DNA of 64,000 nucleotides from assembly GCA_027943245.1 (NCBI GenBank), contig JANDJZ010000057.1, positions 1 through 64,000 of the forward strand, read 5' to 3'. Position numbers and translations under genes: made by a program. This DNA comes from Acanthamoeba sp. SK_2022b (taxonomy: Eukaryota > Discosea > Longamoebia > Acanthamoebidae). The notes below the pieces were generated by a model, which worked only from the letters and a program-made list of their open reading frames with translations, ran no database searches and had not been told where the DNA came from. Positions 55,020 through 64,000 of the stretch are shown here, piece after piece (position 1 is the stretch's first letter; every line of letters starts with the position of its first letter).

Positions 55020-55645
55020 TGCAGCGTCACCCGCTGGGCGAACTGCTGCCCCAGCGCCAGGTCTTCACCGGGCGAGTCGTTCTTGTCGAGCGACAGCGCA
55101 TAGGCCTGCAGCGACGCATTCGGCTTCGGCGTCATCAGCTTATAGCTACACAGCTGCGCCATCTCCGGCGGCAGATGCAGCGCATTTTGGTCTTTATAGG
55201 TCATATCCACGAAATAAGTCGGATCGTAAGTAGAAAGTTCGAACGGCTTGCCCGCCAGCGGCTGTGGCTCGGCCAACGGCAGCACGAACTCCAGCACCGC
55301 CTGATTGCCCTGGCGCGACAGGTGATATTCGCTGGGCAAGTTCAGGTATTTCACCGGCTTGCCGTCGCGGTAAAGATCGGTGAAATAGTGCTGCCCCAGT
55401 ACGTTGGCCATCACTTCCGCCGCCAGCTTTTTCCACACTTCAGAATCGCTCTTGGCGTTTTTCGCATCGTAGAGCAGATCCGCCGAGGTGATTTCATCCA
55501 TCACCCACACCATTTTCAGGCCGACCAGCCGCTGGTCTTTGGCGACGAAGGTGGTATTCATGTCGATAAAGCTGTGCGGATGCGCGATCGCACCGGCGCA
55601 GAACACGGCGCCGAAGGCAGCCAAAAGACGACGTAACTTCATCAT
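55010..55645 (-). CDS. DUF1007 periplasmic protein, ZevA-like
   Basis: 211 residues with a signal peptide (LLAAFGAVFCAGAIAHPHSF), the mature end starting with HPHSFI, a likely metal-binding His motif. DUF1007 proteins pair with NicO-type transporters. Overlap with the downstream transporter gene indicates coupling. Confidence 0.82.
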   Translation of the reverse strand: MMKLRRLLAAFGAVFCAGAIAHPHSFIDMNTTFVAKDQRLVGLKMVWVMDEITSADLLYDAKNAKSDSEVWKKLAAEVMANVLGQHYFTDLYRDGKPVKYLNLPSEYHLSRQGNQAVLEFVLPLAEPQPLAGKPFELSTYDPTYFVDMTYKDQNALHLPPEMAQLCSYKLMTPKPNASLQAYALSLDKNDSPGEDLALGQQFAQRVTLQCR

Positions 55646-55827
55646 TATCCTGTCTTACCTGCATTTATTATAACGTAACACAAATAAATACCGAACGGCC
55701 CGCCTCTCCCGGCAATATTTGTGACGAAAGTTGTAAGCCGAAGTAAAAGCCGCGCGGTAACCCTGCCATTACAAAGCCTTTTGCTATGCTTAGGCATAAT
55801 CGCAACCTTTTATGCCGGAAGGTGATA

Positions 55828-57093
55828 ATGAGCCTGGACACCTCTCCCGTGCCCGAGCTCTCCGGACAACAACGGCGCTGCCATCTGCTGCTGATGCTGT
55901 ACACGCCGGAGCCCGAGTTACAGCTGGAGACCCTGAGCCGAATCAACGGCGTCGCCCCCCCGATAACCCGGCAAGATATAGCCGAGGTGGCCAGTGAAAT
56001 CCAGCGTTTCCACCACCTGGAGATCGCCGTCGATCGCGATCGTGGTTACCAACTGCGGGGCAGTGCGCTCGACCAGCGCCTGTGCCTGATCCATTGGCTG
56101 CGGCGGGCCCTGCGCTGCAGCCCGCAATTCGTTGAAGGCGATTTCGCCCCGCGCCTGCGGCACGCGCTGGCGGCCGATGCCGCCCCGGCGTCTGCGCTGG
56201 CAGAGGCGATCGATGCCTGCGAGCCGCTGCTCAACCGCCGCTTCGATGCACGCGACCGCCAATTCCTGCAGCATTATCTGCTCTACTGCGCCTGGCAAAA
56301 TCGCCTGCGGCAGCATCCGCGTTTCGACGCCGTTCAGCGTGACTGGCTGCGGCAAAAACCGGAGCAGCAGGCCGCCGCCTGGCTGCATCAGGCCTGCAAC
56401 CGGCTGTTTAATCAGCCGCCGCAGGCAGACGAGCGCGATTTTTTGGCGCTGACGTTTACCATGTTGAAAAATCACAGCTACCACAGCAACGACTCCGCGC
56501 AGGAACAGCGGCTGATGGCGGCCATCGACAGCATGGTCGAGCGCTTCCAGCAACTTTCCGGCATGGCCTTCAGCAGCAAAACGGAGCTGGTCAGCCAGCT
56601 GTTTGCCCATCTGGCGCCGGCGCTGGAGCGCTGCCGTTTCGCCATCGGCATCGACAATATGCTGCTGGAAGAAGTGGTGCGCAAATACCCGCGGCTGATG
56701 CGCACCACGCAGGAAGCGCTGAAACCGCTGGAGCAGGAGTACGGCGTGCATTTTTCCAACGAGGAGGCCGGCCTGGTGGCCATCAGCTTCGGCGCCTGGC
56801 TGATGCAGGACAACGCGCTGCAGGAAAAACAGGTGCTGCTGCTGACGCTGGACAACCCGCAGTTGGAAGAAGAAGTGGAATACCAGATCCGCGAGCTCAC
56901 GCTGCTGCCGCTGAACATCAAGTATCTGCCGCTGAGCGACTATCTGCGCGGCGGCACACCGCAGGGCGTCATGCTGGTGATCACCCCTTATGCGGCAGTG
57001 CACAGCGATCCGCACCCGCCGCTGATCTATACCGAACTGCCGCTGGAAACCCGGCAGCGCCAGGCGATCCGCGCGCTGCTGGAAGCCCCTTAA
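55828..57093 (+). CDS. csiE: Stationary-phase inducible protein CsiE
   Basis: 421 residues from ATG 55828 (MSLDTSPVPEL; GGAAGGTGAT precedes it). PRD-like helical domains with no clear helix-turn-helix output at the expected position: QRLCLIHWLRRALRCSPQFV, then YHSNDSAQEQRLMAAIDSMV and FSNEEAGLVAISFGAWLMQ. In E. coli csiE is controlled by RpoS and CRP and lies beside hcaT, as here. Function unclear. Confidence 0.9.
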   Translation: MSLDTSPVPELSGQQRRCHLLLMLYTPEPELQLETLSRINGVAPPITRQDIAEVASEIQRFHHLEIAVDRDRGYQLRGSALDQRLCLIHWLRRALRCSPQFVEGDFAPRLRHALAADAAPASALAEAIDACEPLLNRRFDARDRQFLQHYLLYCAWQNRLRQHPRFDAVQRDWLRQKPEQQAAAWLHQACNRLFNQPPQADERDFLALTFTMLKNHSYHSNDSAQEQRLMAAIDSMVERFQQLSGMAFSSKTELVSQLFAHLAPALERCRFAIGIDNMLLEEVVRKYPRLMRTTQEALKPLEQEYGVHFSNEEAGLVAISFGAWLMQDNALQEKQVLLLTLDNPQLEEEVEYQIRELTLLPLNIKYLPLSDYLRGGTPQGVMLVITPYAAVHSDPHPPLIYTELPLETRQRQAIRALLEAP

Positions 57094-58239
57094 TCAGCGG
57101 CTGACGCTGACCGCCGGCGGCCGGATGAACAAGGCCGGCACCGCGACCGCCGCCATCACCCAGAATACCCCGCCCTGCCAATGTTCGAACAGGAACCCGG
57201 CAATGACCGTCATGACGGCGATGCCGCCGCCCATCGCCAGCGCCGAATACACCGCCTGCAGCCGGATCACCTCTTGTCCCTGGCGTGCGGCGATAAAGCG
57301 CATCGCCGCCAGATGGCAGACGGTGAAGGTGCCGCAGTGCAGGATCTGGATCAGCAGCAGCCAGCCCAGCTCGGTGCTGTAGGCCATCAGGCTCCAGCGC
57401 AGCACGCCGCAGCAGGCGGAGAGCAACAGCAGGTTGCGCGCATTCCAGCGGCGGAACAGCACGTTGCTGCTGGCGAAAATAATCACCTCCGCCACTACGC
57501 CGAGCGACCACAGATAGCCGATGGTCGAGGCCGAATAGCCCGCCTCCTGCCAGTAAATGGAGCCGAAGCTGTAGTAGCCGGCATGCGCCCCCTGTAGCAG
57601 CGTGACGCACAACAGGAATCGCCAGACCGGCCCTTCTTTCAGCAGTGCCCACAGCGAGCGCTCGGCTCCGCTGTGCGTGCGCGCTTCGCCCTGCGGCATG
57701 ACGCTCGGCTTCAGCAACATGCCCAGCAGCATCGCCAACACGCTGAAGATCAGGCTGTAAAGAATGGCGTTATGGCCCCACACCGCCACCAGCTGCCCGG
57801 TCAGCGCCGAGCCGATGACGAACGCCAGCGAGCCCCACAGCCTTACCCGGCCGTAGTCCATACGGATCTGCTTTTGCCAGGTGCCGGCCAGCGCGTCGGT
57901 CAGCGGCACCAGCGGCGAGAAGAACAGGTTGAACCCCGCTATCACCAGCATCAGCCAGCCCCAGCCGTTGCCGAAGCAAAAGCCGACCGCGAAGGCCAGG
58001 GTCAGCAGCGCCAGCAGGCGCAGGGCGGAGACTAAATGAGAGGGATCTTTAACGCGGGGTGCAATCAGTAAACTGCCGAGGAAGCGGGCCACCAAGCCGG
58101 CGCCGAGCAACATGCCGATGGTTTCGGGTGCGATGCCCTCGCCTTTCAGCCATACGCCCCAGAACGGTAAGAAGATGCCATAGGAAAAGAAGTAGGTGAA
58201 ATAACTGAGAGCGAGCCAACGCGTTGATTGCAGAACCAT
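57094..58239 (-). CDS. hcaT: MFS transporter HcaT (3-phenylpropionate permease-like)
   Basis: 381 residues with 12 membrane segments, beginning MVLQSTRWLALSYFTYFFSY. Conserved GVWLKGEGIAPETIGMLLG and MDYGRVRLWGSLAFVIGSAL mark the HcaT/LacY-like branch. The E. coli homologue is annotated as a phenylpropionate importer. No hca dioxygenase genes are in the window. The stop abuts that of csiE with no gap. Confidence 0.88.
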   Translation of the reverse strand: MVLQSTRWLALSYFTYFFSYGIFLPFWGVWLKGEGIAPETIGMLLGAGLVARFLGSLLIAPRVKDPSHLVSALRLLALLTLAFAVGFCFGNGWGWLMLVIAGFNLFFSPLVPLTDALAGTWQKQIRMDYGRVRLWGSLAFVIGSALTGQLVAVWGHNAILYSLIFSVLAMLLGMLLKPSVMPQGEARTHSGAERSLWALLKEGPVWRFLLCVTLLQGAHAGYYSFGSIYWQEAGYSASTIGYLWSLGVVAEVIIFASSNVLFRRWNARNLLLLSACCGVLRWSLMAYSTELGWLLLIQILHCGTFTVCHLAAMRFIAARQGQEVIRLQAVYSALAMGGGIAVMTVIAGFLFEHWQGGVFWVMAAVAVPALFIRPPAVSVSR

Positions 58240-58350
58240 GATCCCTCCGGAGTGAGGGCAATACTTTGACAGAGCTCACACTGCCCCGCAATCGTCATTC
58301 CACTTCAATGCGTTAGAGTGCCAGACAGTTCACAGTTTGCTGCTGGCGGG

Positions 58351-58378
58351 CATAAAAAAACCCGCCGCAGCGGGTTTT
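58351..58378 (-). terminator. glyA terminator
   Basis: Hairpin AACCCGC/GCGGGTT with a long T run on the minus strand, 18 bp after the glyA stop. Confidence 0.9.
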
Positions 58379-58395
58379 GTCGGGCGAAAGCGGGA

Positions 58396-59649
58396 TTATG
58401 CGTAAACCGGCAGGCGGGCGCAGATATCCAGCACTTTCTTCTTGGTGCGTTCGATGGTGGCTTCATCGTTGATGTTGTCCAGCACATCGCAGATCCAACC
58501 GGCCAGTTCGCGCACGTCGGCCTCTTTGAAGCCGCGACGGGTCACGGCCGGGGTGCCGATACGCACGCCGGAGGTAACGAACGGGCTCTTCGGATCGTTC
58601 GGCACGCTGTTTTTGTTGACGGTGATGTTGGCGCGGCCCAGGGCAGCGTCCGCTTCTTTACCGGTCAGGTTTTTGTCGACCAGATCCAGCAGGAACAGGT
58701 GGTTATGGGTGCCGCCGGAGACCACTTTGTAGCCGCGCTGCAGGAACACGTCCACCATCGCCTTGGCGTTGACCGCCACTTGCTGCTGGTAAACCTTGAA
58801 CTCAGGCTCCATCGCTTCTTTCAGCGCCACCGCCTTGCCGGCGATCACGTGCATCAGCGGGCCGCCCTGGCCGCCAGGGAACACGGCGGAGTTCAGCTTC
58901 TTGTACAGCTCTTCGTCGCCGCCCTTCGCCAGGATCAGGCCGCCGCGCGGGCCCGCCAGGGTTTTGTGGGTGGTGGTGGTGACGATGTGCGCGTGCGGTA
59001 CCGGGTTCGGGTACACGCCGGCGGCGATCAGGCCCGCTACGTGCGCCATGTCGACGAACAGGTAAGCGCCGATGCTGTCGGCGATTTCGCGCATTTTGGC
59101 CCAATCAACCACGCCGGAGTAAGCGGAGAAGCCGCCGATGATCATTTTCGGCTTGTGGGTTTGCGCCTGCTTGGCCAGATCGTCATAGTCGATTTGACCT
59201 TTGTCGTCGATGCCGTAAGGCACCACGTTATACAGTTTGCCGGACAGGTTGACCGGGGAACCGTGGGTCAGGTGGCCGCCGTGCGCCAGGTTCATGCCCA
59301 GAATGGTGTCGCCCGGCTGCAGCAGCGCGGTGTACACGGCGAAGTTAGCCTGGGAGCCGGAGTGCGGCTGCACGTTGGCGTAATCGGCGCCGAACAATTC
59401 TTTGGCGCGATCGATAGCCAGCTGCTCAACGATATCCACGTATTCGCAGCCGCCGTAGTAACGCTTGCCCGGATAGCCTTCAGCGTATTTGTTGGTCAGC
59501 TGGGAACCCTGAGCCTGCATCACGCGCGGGCTGGTGTAGTTCTCAGACGCGATCAGCTCGATGTGCTCTTCCTGACGCACCACTTCCTGCTCCATGGCAC
59601 GCCACAGTTCCGCATCGTAATCGGCAATGTTCATTTCACGCTTTAACAT
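58396..59649 (-). CDS. glyA: Serine hydroxymethyltransferase
   Basis: 417 residues. PLP Lys in [15 protein letters not shown], substrate-binding [15 protein letters not shown], and conserved [14 protein letters not shown]. It interconverts serine and glycine with tetrahydrofolate, the main one-carbon source for purine synthesis. Divergent from hmp with a PurR-like site upstream. Confidence 0.98.
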   Translation of the reverse strand: MLKREMNIADYDAELWRAMEQEVVRQEEHIELIASENYTSPRVMQAQGSQLTNKYAEGYPGKRYYGGCEYVDIVEQLAIDRAKELFGADYANVQPHSGSQANFAVYTALLQPGDTILGMNLAHGGHLTHGSPVNLSGKLYNVVPYGIDDKGQIDYDDLAKQAQTHKPKMIIGGFSAYSGVVDWAKMREIADSIGAYLFVDMAHVAGLIAAGVYPNPVPHAHIVTTTTHKTLAGPRGGLILAKGGDEELYKKLNSAVFPGGQGGPLMHVIAGKAVALKEAMEPEFKVYQQQVAVNAKAMVDVFLQRGYKVVSGGTHNHLFLLDLVDKNLTGKEADAALGRANITVNKNSVPNDPKSPFVTSGVRIGTPAVTRRGFKEADVRELAGWICDVLDNINDEATIERTKKKVLDICARLPVYA

Positions 59650-59769
59650 CCGGCATCTCCTGACTTAAATCAGCTAACTAAAAAATCACCAAATAACTAC
59701 CCGTTTGGGTTCTGGGCCACAGTGTAAACCGTTTCGCCCCACCGAAGATAGGTCTTGACAGAGGTTTTT

Positions 59770-59785
59770 ACGCAAACGATTGGCA
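59770..59785. promoter_or_regulatory. PurR-like operator upstream of glyA
   Basis: ACGCAAACGATTGGCA; its reverse complement (TGCCAATCGTTTGCGT) shares the core of the E. coli glyA PurR site. It lies 121 bp before the start. Confidence 0.6.
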
Positions 59786-59944
59786 TAAGGTGGCGCAAGG
59801 CTTTGATCCGCGAAACGCCGCCGTTTATCAACGGACATTTCCTCATGCGAACGATGCGCTTTTTTCATGTTCTGTGAGCGCGATCGACGCCCGAAGAACA
59901 CCGCAACGAAAACAAGGGTATTTACAAGCGACGCGGAACCCAAT

Positions 59945-59967
59945 AAGATGCATTTAAAATGCATCAT
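59945..59967. promoter_or_regulatory. NsrR operator upstream of hmp
   Basis: AAGATGCATTTAAAATGCAT (continuing CAT) is nearly identical to the NsrR consensus AAGATGCATTTNAAATGCATC. It is centred 51 bp before the hmp start, consistent with nitric-oxide-relieved repression. Confidence 0.88.
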
Positions 59968-60006
59968 TACAATTATCGTCAAGATCCCAACCCAAGGAGC
60001 GCTTCC

Positions 60007-61197
60007 ATGCTGGATAGCCAAACCATCGCCACCGTGAAATCCACCCTTCCCCTGCTGGCTGCGACCGGGCCGAAGCTGACCGCCCACTTTTACGATCGCA
60101 TGTTCGCGCACAACCCGGAATTGAAAGACATTTTCAACATGAGCAACCAGCGCAACGGCGATCAGCGTCAGGCGCTGTTCGACGCCATCTGCGCCTATGC
60201 CGCCAACATCGAGAACCTGGCGGCGCTGCTGCCGGCGGTGGAGCGCATCGCGCAGAAGCACACCAGCTTCAATATCCAGCCGGAGCAGTACAACATCGTC
60301 GGCGGTCACCTGCTGGCGACGCTGGACGAAATGTTCAGCCCGGGTCAGGAAGTCCTGGACGCCTGGGGCAAAGCCTACGGCGTGCTGGCCAACGTATTTA
60401 TCCAGCGTGAAGAGCAGATTTATCAGCAGAGCGAAACCGACAACGGCGGCTGGCGCGATCTGCGCGCATTCCGCATCCTGAAGAAACAGCCGCAGAGCGA
60501 CGTGATCTGCAGCTTCGTGCTGGCGCCGGTGGACGGCGGCCGGGTGGCGGACTTCAAACCGGGGCAATACCTGGCGGTCTACATCAAGCACGACAGCCTG
60601 GAGCATCAGGAAATTCGCCAGTACTCGCTGACCACCTCGCCGAACGGCGAGTTCTACCGCATCGCGGTGAAGCGCGAAGATCAGGGGAAAGTGTCCAACT
60701 ACCTGCACCAGCAGGCGCAGGAAGGCGACGTGATCTACATCGCCCCGCCGCACGGCGACTTCTTCCTCGACGTGGCGCCGACCACGCCGGTGGCGCTGAT
60801 CTCCGCCGGCGTCGGCCAAACCCCGATGCTCGGCATGCTCAACACCCTGCACGACAACCAGCATCAGGCGCAGGTCCACTGGCTGCACGCGGCGGAAAAC
60901 GGCAGCGTGCACGCCTTTGCCGATGAGGTAGCGGATATTGCCGGGCGTATGCCGAATCTGAGCCGCCATGTGTGGTACCGCGAGCCGGGTGCCGATGACG
61001 TGGAAGGCCGCGACTACCACAGCCGCGGATTGATGGATTTGAGCGCGCTGCAAGGCAGCCTGGCCGATCCGCAGATGCACTATTACTTCTGCGGCCCGGT
61101 GGCCTTCATGCAGTTCGTGGGCAAACAACTGCTGGAGATGGGCGTAGAGGCCGAACGCATCCACTACGAATGTTTCGGCCCGCATAAGGTGCTGTAA
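60007..61197 (+). CDS. hmp: Flavohaemoglobin (nitric oxide dioxygenase)
   Basis: 396 residues from ATG 60007 ([20 protein letters not shown], with CAAGGAG before it). Globin domain with proximal His near [18 protein letters not shown] domain with [16 protein letters not shown] and NAD(P)H domain with [10 protein letters not shown] and CGPVAFMQ. It detoxifies NO to nitrate. Divergent from glyA as in E. coli. Confidence 0.97.
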   Translation: MLDSQTIATVKSTLPLLAATGPKLTAHFYDRMFAHNPELKDIFNMSNQRNGDQRQALFDAICAYAANIENLAALLPAVERIAQKHTSFNIQPEQYNIVGGHLLATLDEMFSPGQEVLDAWGKAYGVLANVFIQREEQIYQQSETDNGGWRDLRAFRILKKQPQSDVICSFVLAPVDGGRVADFKPGQYLAVYIKHDSLEHQEIRQYSLTTSPNGEFYRIAVKREDQGKVSNYLHQQAQEGDVIYIAPPHGDFFLDVAPTTPVALISAGVGQTPMLGMLNTLHDNQHQAQVHWLHAAENGSVHAFADEVADIAGRMPNLSRHVWYREPGADDVEGRDYHSRGLMDLSALQGSLADPQMHYYFCGPVAFMQFVGKQLLEMGVEAERIHYECFGPHKVL

Positions 61198-61234
61198 TGC
61201 GTGCGGAGCGCGGCCGTCAGACCGCGCTCCCCCC

Positions 61235-62419
61235 TCATTTCGCCTGCAGCTGGCGCGCGTCCTGCACCTGCTGCACCGTCACCGGCGCCGCCTGGTTGCC
61301 CCAGCTTCCCCGCAGATAGCTCATCAGATCCGCCGCCTGCCGATCGTTCAACGCCCAGCCGTAAGCCGGCATATCGAACGCCATCGCCTGCTGCGTGGCC
61401 GGGGTATGCGCCCCTTCCAGCACTACCCGCAGCGCGGTCAGCGGATTGTCCGCCGTTACCGTGGCATTGCCCGCCAGCGCCGGAATGACAAAATCGGTGC
61501 CCTCGCCCTTGTTGCCGTGGCAGGTCGAGCAGTACATCGCGTAGGTCGCCTTGCCGCCCGGATTATTCGCCTGCACGGCAGGCGCAGCGGCTTTGGCGGC
61601 GGTTTCCGGCGCCAGGCTGCGCAGGTACACCGCGATGGCGTTCAAATCGCCGTCGCTGAGATACTGCGTACTGTGGGTCACCACCTCGCTCATCGGCCCG
61701 GCGACCGCCGCATGGCGGCTGCGGCCGGTTTTCAGCAGCGCCGTCACCTCTTCCGGCGGCAGGCCGCGCAGATTGGAGGCGTACCAGCCGTCCAGCTCGG
61801 CGCCGCTCAGGAACACCGGTTCCTTACCGTCCAGCCCCTTCTCTTGCATCGCCCAGCCGCGCGGCGTGTGGCAGCTGCCGCAATGGCCCGCGCCCTGTAC
61901 CAGGTAGGCGCCGCGGTTCCACTCGGCGCTTTGCTGCGGATCTGCCTGATACGGCTGGTCGTCGTGGAACAACTGGTTCCACACCGCCAGCGGCCAACGC
62001 ATCGACAGCGGCCAGCTGATGTCGCTGTCCCGGTTGGCGACGTTCTGCGCCGGCACCTCATTCATCAGGTAGTCATACAGCGCGCGCATGTCTTCCGCGC
62101 TCATTTTGGCGTACGAGGTATACGGCATCGCCGGGTAAAGCCGGTGACCGTCTTTGGCCACCCCCTGGCGCATGGCGCGATCGAACTCCTCGAACGAATA
62201 GGCACCGATGCCGTGCAGCTTGTCCGGCGTGATGTTGGTGGCGTAGATAGCCCCGAGCGGCGTCGGGAACTTCATGCCGCCCGCCAGTTCAGCGCCGCCC
62301 GGCGCGGTGTGGCAGGCGGTGCAGTCGCCGGCCTTGGCGACATATTCCCCGGCCGACATCGCCTGGGCCGAGCCGCCGGCCGCCAGCAGGCTCAACAGGT
62401 ACAGCGAACGCAGACTCAT
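61235..62419 (-). CDS. Three-haem c-type cytochrome (dehydrogenase subunit type)
   Basis: 394 residues from ATG 62419 (a perfect AAGGAGG precedes it; the longer frame is not preferred). A signal peptide (SLYLLSLLAAGGSAQA) is followed by three CxxCH haem sites: CTACH, CGSCH and CSTCH, each with a distal Met region. This is the layout of the cytochrome subunit of periplasmic alcohol, gluconate and sorbitol dehydrogenases. Its start overlaps by 4 bp the stop of the flavoprotein gene upstream, so it is probably that enzyme's electron acceptor. Periplasmic or membrane-associated. Confidence 0.92.
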   Translation of the reverse strand: MSLRSLYLLSLLAAGGSAQAMSAGEYVAKAGDCTACHTAPGGAELAGGMKFPTPLGAIYATNITPDKLHGIGAYSFEEFDRAMRQGVAKDGHRLYPAMPYTSYAKMSAEDMRALYDYLMNEVPAQNVANRDSDISWPLSMRWPLAVWNQLFHDDQPYQADPQQSAEWNRGAYLVQGAGHCGSCHTPRGWAMQEKGLDGKEPVFLSGAELDGWYASNLRGLPPEEVTALLKTGRSRHAAVAGPMSEVVTHSTQYLSDGDLNAIAVYLRSLAPETAAKAAAPAVQANNPGGKATYAMYCSTCHGNKGEGTDFVIPALAGNATVTADNPLTALRVVLEGAHTPATQQAMAFDMPAYGWALNDRQAADLMSYLRGSWGNQAAPVTVQQVQDARQLQAK

Positions 62420-64000
62420 GCTCCCTCCTTGGCGGCAACCTTGCCGTAGGCCAGTTCGTTCACCGCGCGCCACGCCTGATCGATCGCCGAGTTGGCGTAC
62501 GGGCTCCAGTCAGAATCGGAGTTGGCGATAACGATCTTGCCGATCGGCTGCCGCGCCGTTTCGATGATTTTCTTGGCTTCTTCTTCATCGTCAAACAGCC
62601 CGTTGAGGAAGTAGGAATAACCGTGCGACCAGCGGTTGACGGTGATCGCCTGAATATCGCGCTGATGGTCGAAACCCGCCTCGCCCAGCATGCCCTGCAG
62701 CTGTTCGCGGATCATCTGCTCATGCACCTCGAACGGCGTGCCCAGCAGCAGCGCGCGCCCTTTGCGCGACTGCTCGCGCGGGCTGAGGCCGCTGCCCGGC
62801 AGCGTCGGCACGTACACCATATGCAGGCCGATTGGCCGATCCGGATCGCGCGGGTGCTGATACCCGCCCATGCTCACCGGGTAGTCCAGCTTCACGCGGC
62901 TGTACGGCGCGGCCGGCGAATAAATTTCGTGCACGCCTAGCTTGATGAACGGTTGCCAGTTGCGGATCACCACTTTGCTGTACACCAACGGCGCCTTGAC
63001 GTTCTGCTTGAGCGCCTCCTGCTGCTCGTGTGACATCTCCGGCACCAGGTACGGGATCATCATGTTATAGCCGGCCATCACCACCTGCCCGGCGCGCACC
63101 TTGGTCATCTTCTCGCCGGTCATGTAGGTGACTTCCACCTTGTCGCCGACGTTGGCCGCGTGCAGCCCGGTGCTGTTCAAACGCAGCTTCACCGGCGACT
63201 CCGGCCGATCGAGCTGGCTGTAGTCGAATTTGGCCAGCACCACGTCGTTCATGTCCTTGCCGGCCGGCGCCACCGCCGGGATCAGCTGGCGCACCATCAG
63301 GCGCGTCAGCGTGGCGTTACCGTCCGGGAAGTGGAACACGTAAGGATCGTCGAGATCCGCCTGCGACTCTTCGTCCAGCGGCGGCAGATTCATGCCTCCG
63401 AGGCCCGGCAGATCGCAGATGCGCGCATCGCTGCACGACGTGCCGTCGATGCCCACCGCCTGGAAGTCGTTGGTGGTCTGCTGGAAATAACGGATCGCCA
63501 GCTCGCTCAGGCCCACTTTTTCACGCAGGAACTGGGTGTAGCTGTGGGTATCGAGCCATTCGACCTTCTGCTCCAGCGTCATCTCCGGCAGATAATCTTT
63601 CTCCACCGTATGCAGCGCGATCAGCGCCTGGCGATCGCTTTCCGGCAGCGGGAAATCGCCGATGAACGCTTCATAAGAGCGGCCGTTGAGGCGATCGCGC
63701 GGAATGTCGTCCGCCACCGTGCGGCCCGGATCGCCGCTCACCACCTTGTCGACGCCGAAGTTCTTGCGATCGAAGTAAACCCCGCGGCTCAGATTCAGAT
63801 CCGGGTAGAAGGTGGTGTCAAACGCCTGCTCCAGTTGGTCGATATCGACGCCGAGCTTGCGCAGCAGCCCCATCGCCACCGGGCTGAAGTTGGAGCGCGG
63901 CGACTGCAGCGATTCGCTGCCGCCGTAGCCGAGCAGCATGCCGTCGTCGGTGTTGAATTCGTTGCGCTTGGCGTGGCCGCCGAAGTCGTCATGGTTGTCG
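62416..64000 (-). CDS. FAD-dependent oxidoreductase, spermidine dehydrogenase-like (truncated by window edge)
   Basis: The open frame extends to the right edge, so the N-terminus with the Rossmann GxGxxG is outside the window. The first visible residues, DNHDDFGGHAKRNEFNTDDG, are the typical continuation of the FAD-binding fold in this family; 528 residues are visible. Other conserved parts are GRSYEAFIGDFPLPESDRQ and VMAGYNMMIPYLVPE. I associate this with spermidine dehydrogenase (SpdH) of Serratia and Pseudomonas, which cleaves spermidine in the periplasm, but the substrate is not proven. Coupled (ATGA) to the three-haem cytochrome. Confidence 0.7.
   Translation of the reverse strand, partial: DNHDDFGGHAKRNEFNTDDGMLLGYGGSESLQSPRSNFSPVAMGLLRKLGVDIDQLEQAFDTTFYPDLNLSRGVYFDRKNFGVDKVVSGDPGRTVADDIPRDRLNGRSYEAFIGDFPLPESDRQALIALHTVEKDYLPEMTLEQKVEWLDTHSYTQFLREKVGLSELAIRYFQQTTNDFQAVGIDGTSCSDARICDLPGLGGMNLPPLDEESQADLDDPYVFHFPDGNATLTRLMVRQLIPAVAPAGKDMNDVVLAKFDYSQLDRPESPVKLRLNSTGLHAANVGDKVEVTYMTGEKMTKVRAGQVVMAGYNMMIPYLVPEMSHEQQEALKQNVKAPLVYSKVVIRNWQPFIKLGVHEIYSPAAPYSRVKLDYPVSMGGYQHPRDPDRPIGLHMVYVPTLPGSGLSPREQSRKGRALLLGTPFEVHEQMIREQLQGMLGEAGFDHQRDIQAITVNRWSHGYSYFLNGLFDDEEEAKKIIETARQPIGKIVIANSDSDWSPYANSAIDQAWRAVNELAYGKVAAKEGA

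Overview
The window is a stretch of enterobacterial chromosome that looks like Serratia (S. marcescens group). The basis is a high-GC core, the order guaA-guaB-xseA ... der-bamB-yfgM-hisS-ispG-rodZ-pilW-rlmN-ndk-sseB-pepB-isc operon-trmJ-suhB ... csiE-hcaT-glyA-hmp, and the protealysin/emfourin pair typical of Serratia. No rRNA, tRNA or CRISPR was seen.

Layout. 1-5.7 kb: start of a large autotransporter (cut by the window edge), a small lipoprotein, a response regulator/hybrid kinase pair, and an enoyl-CoA hydratase-like gene divergent from an HxlR regulator. 5.7-6.3 kb: a scar with a broken antitoxin gene and what looks like the original guaA terminator. 6.3-20.36 kb: a 14-kb integrated element in the 3' end of guaA, bounded by a 16-bp near-identical direct repeat. 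20.36-32.8 kb: guaBA, xseA, a glycoside hydrolase/transporter/LacI locus, protealysin-emfourin, and accessory transport genes. 32.9-52.5 kb: housekeeping genes, including the complete iscRSUA-hscBA-fdx-iscX operon. 52.56-53.97 kb: an IS4-family element inserted in the loop of the suhB terminator. 54-64 kb: ZevAB-like metal transport, csiE, hcaT, glyA, hmp (with an NsrR box), a three-haem cytochrome c, and a flavin oxidoreductase resembling spermidine dehydrogenase (cut by the edge).

The element is the remarkable part. It carries a tyrosine integrase, an AlpA-like regulator, an iteron replicon (repA, four direct iterons, one inverted iteron, a DnaA box), an oriT that resembles RP4/RK2 together with a TraJ-like protein but no relaxase, and only trbJ, a trbK-like gene and trbL from the P-type mating apparatus. 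Its cargo is a translationally coupled pair: a RloC/PrrC-like AAA_13 ATPase with a zinc-hook motif, and an Mrr-like nuclease fused to a STAND-type NTPase. I infer that it is a helper-dependent mobilizable island, analogous to what SGI1 is for IncC plasmids but aimed at IncP-type plasmids, carrying a candidate two-gene defence system. Several repeat families (54-bp promoter copies, ACGGACA boxes, a 10-bp phased array by oriT) suggest an element-wide regulatory circuit.
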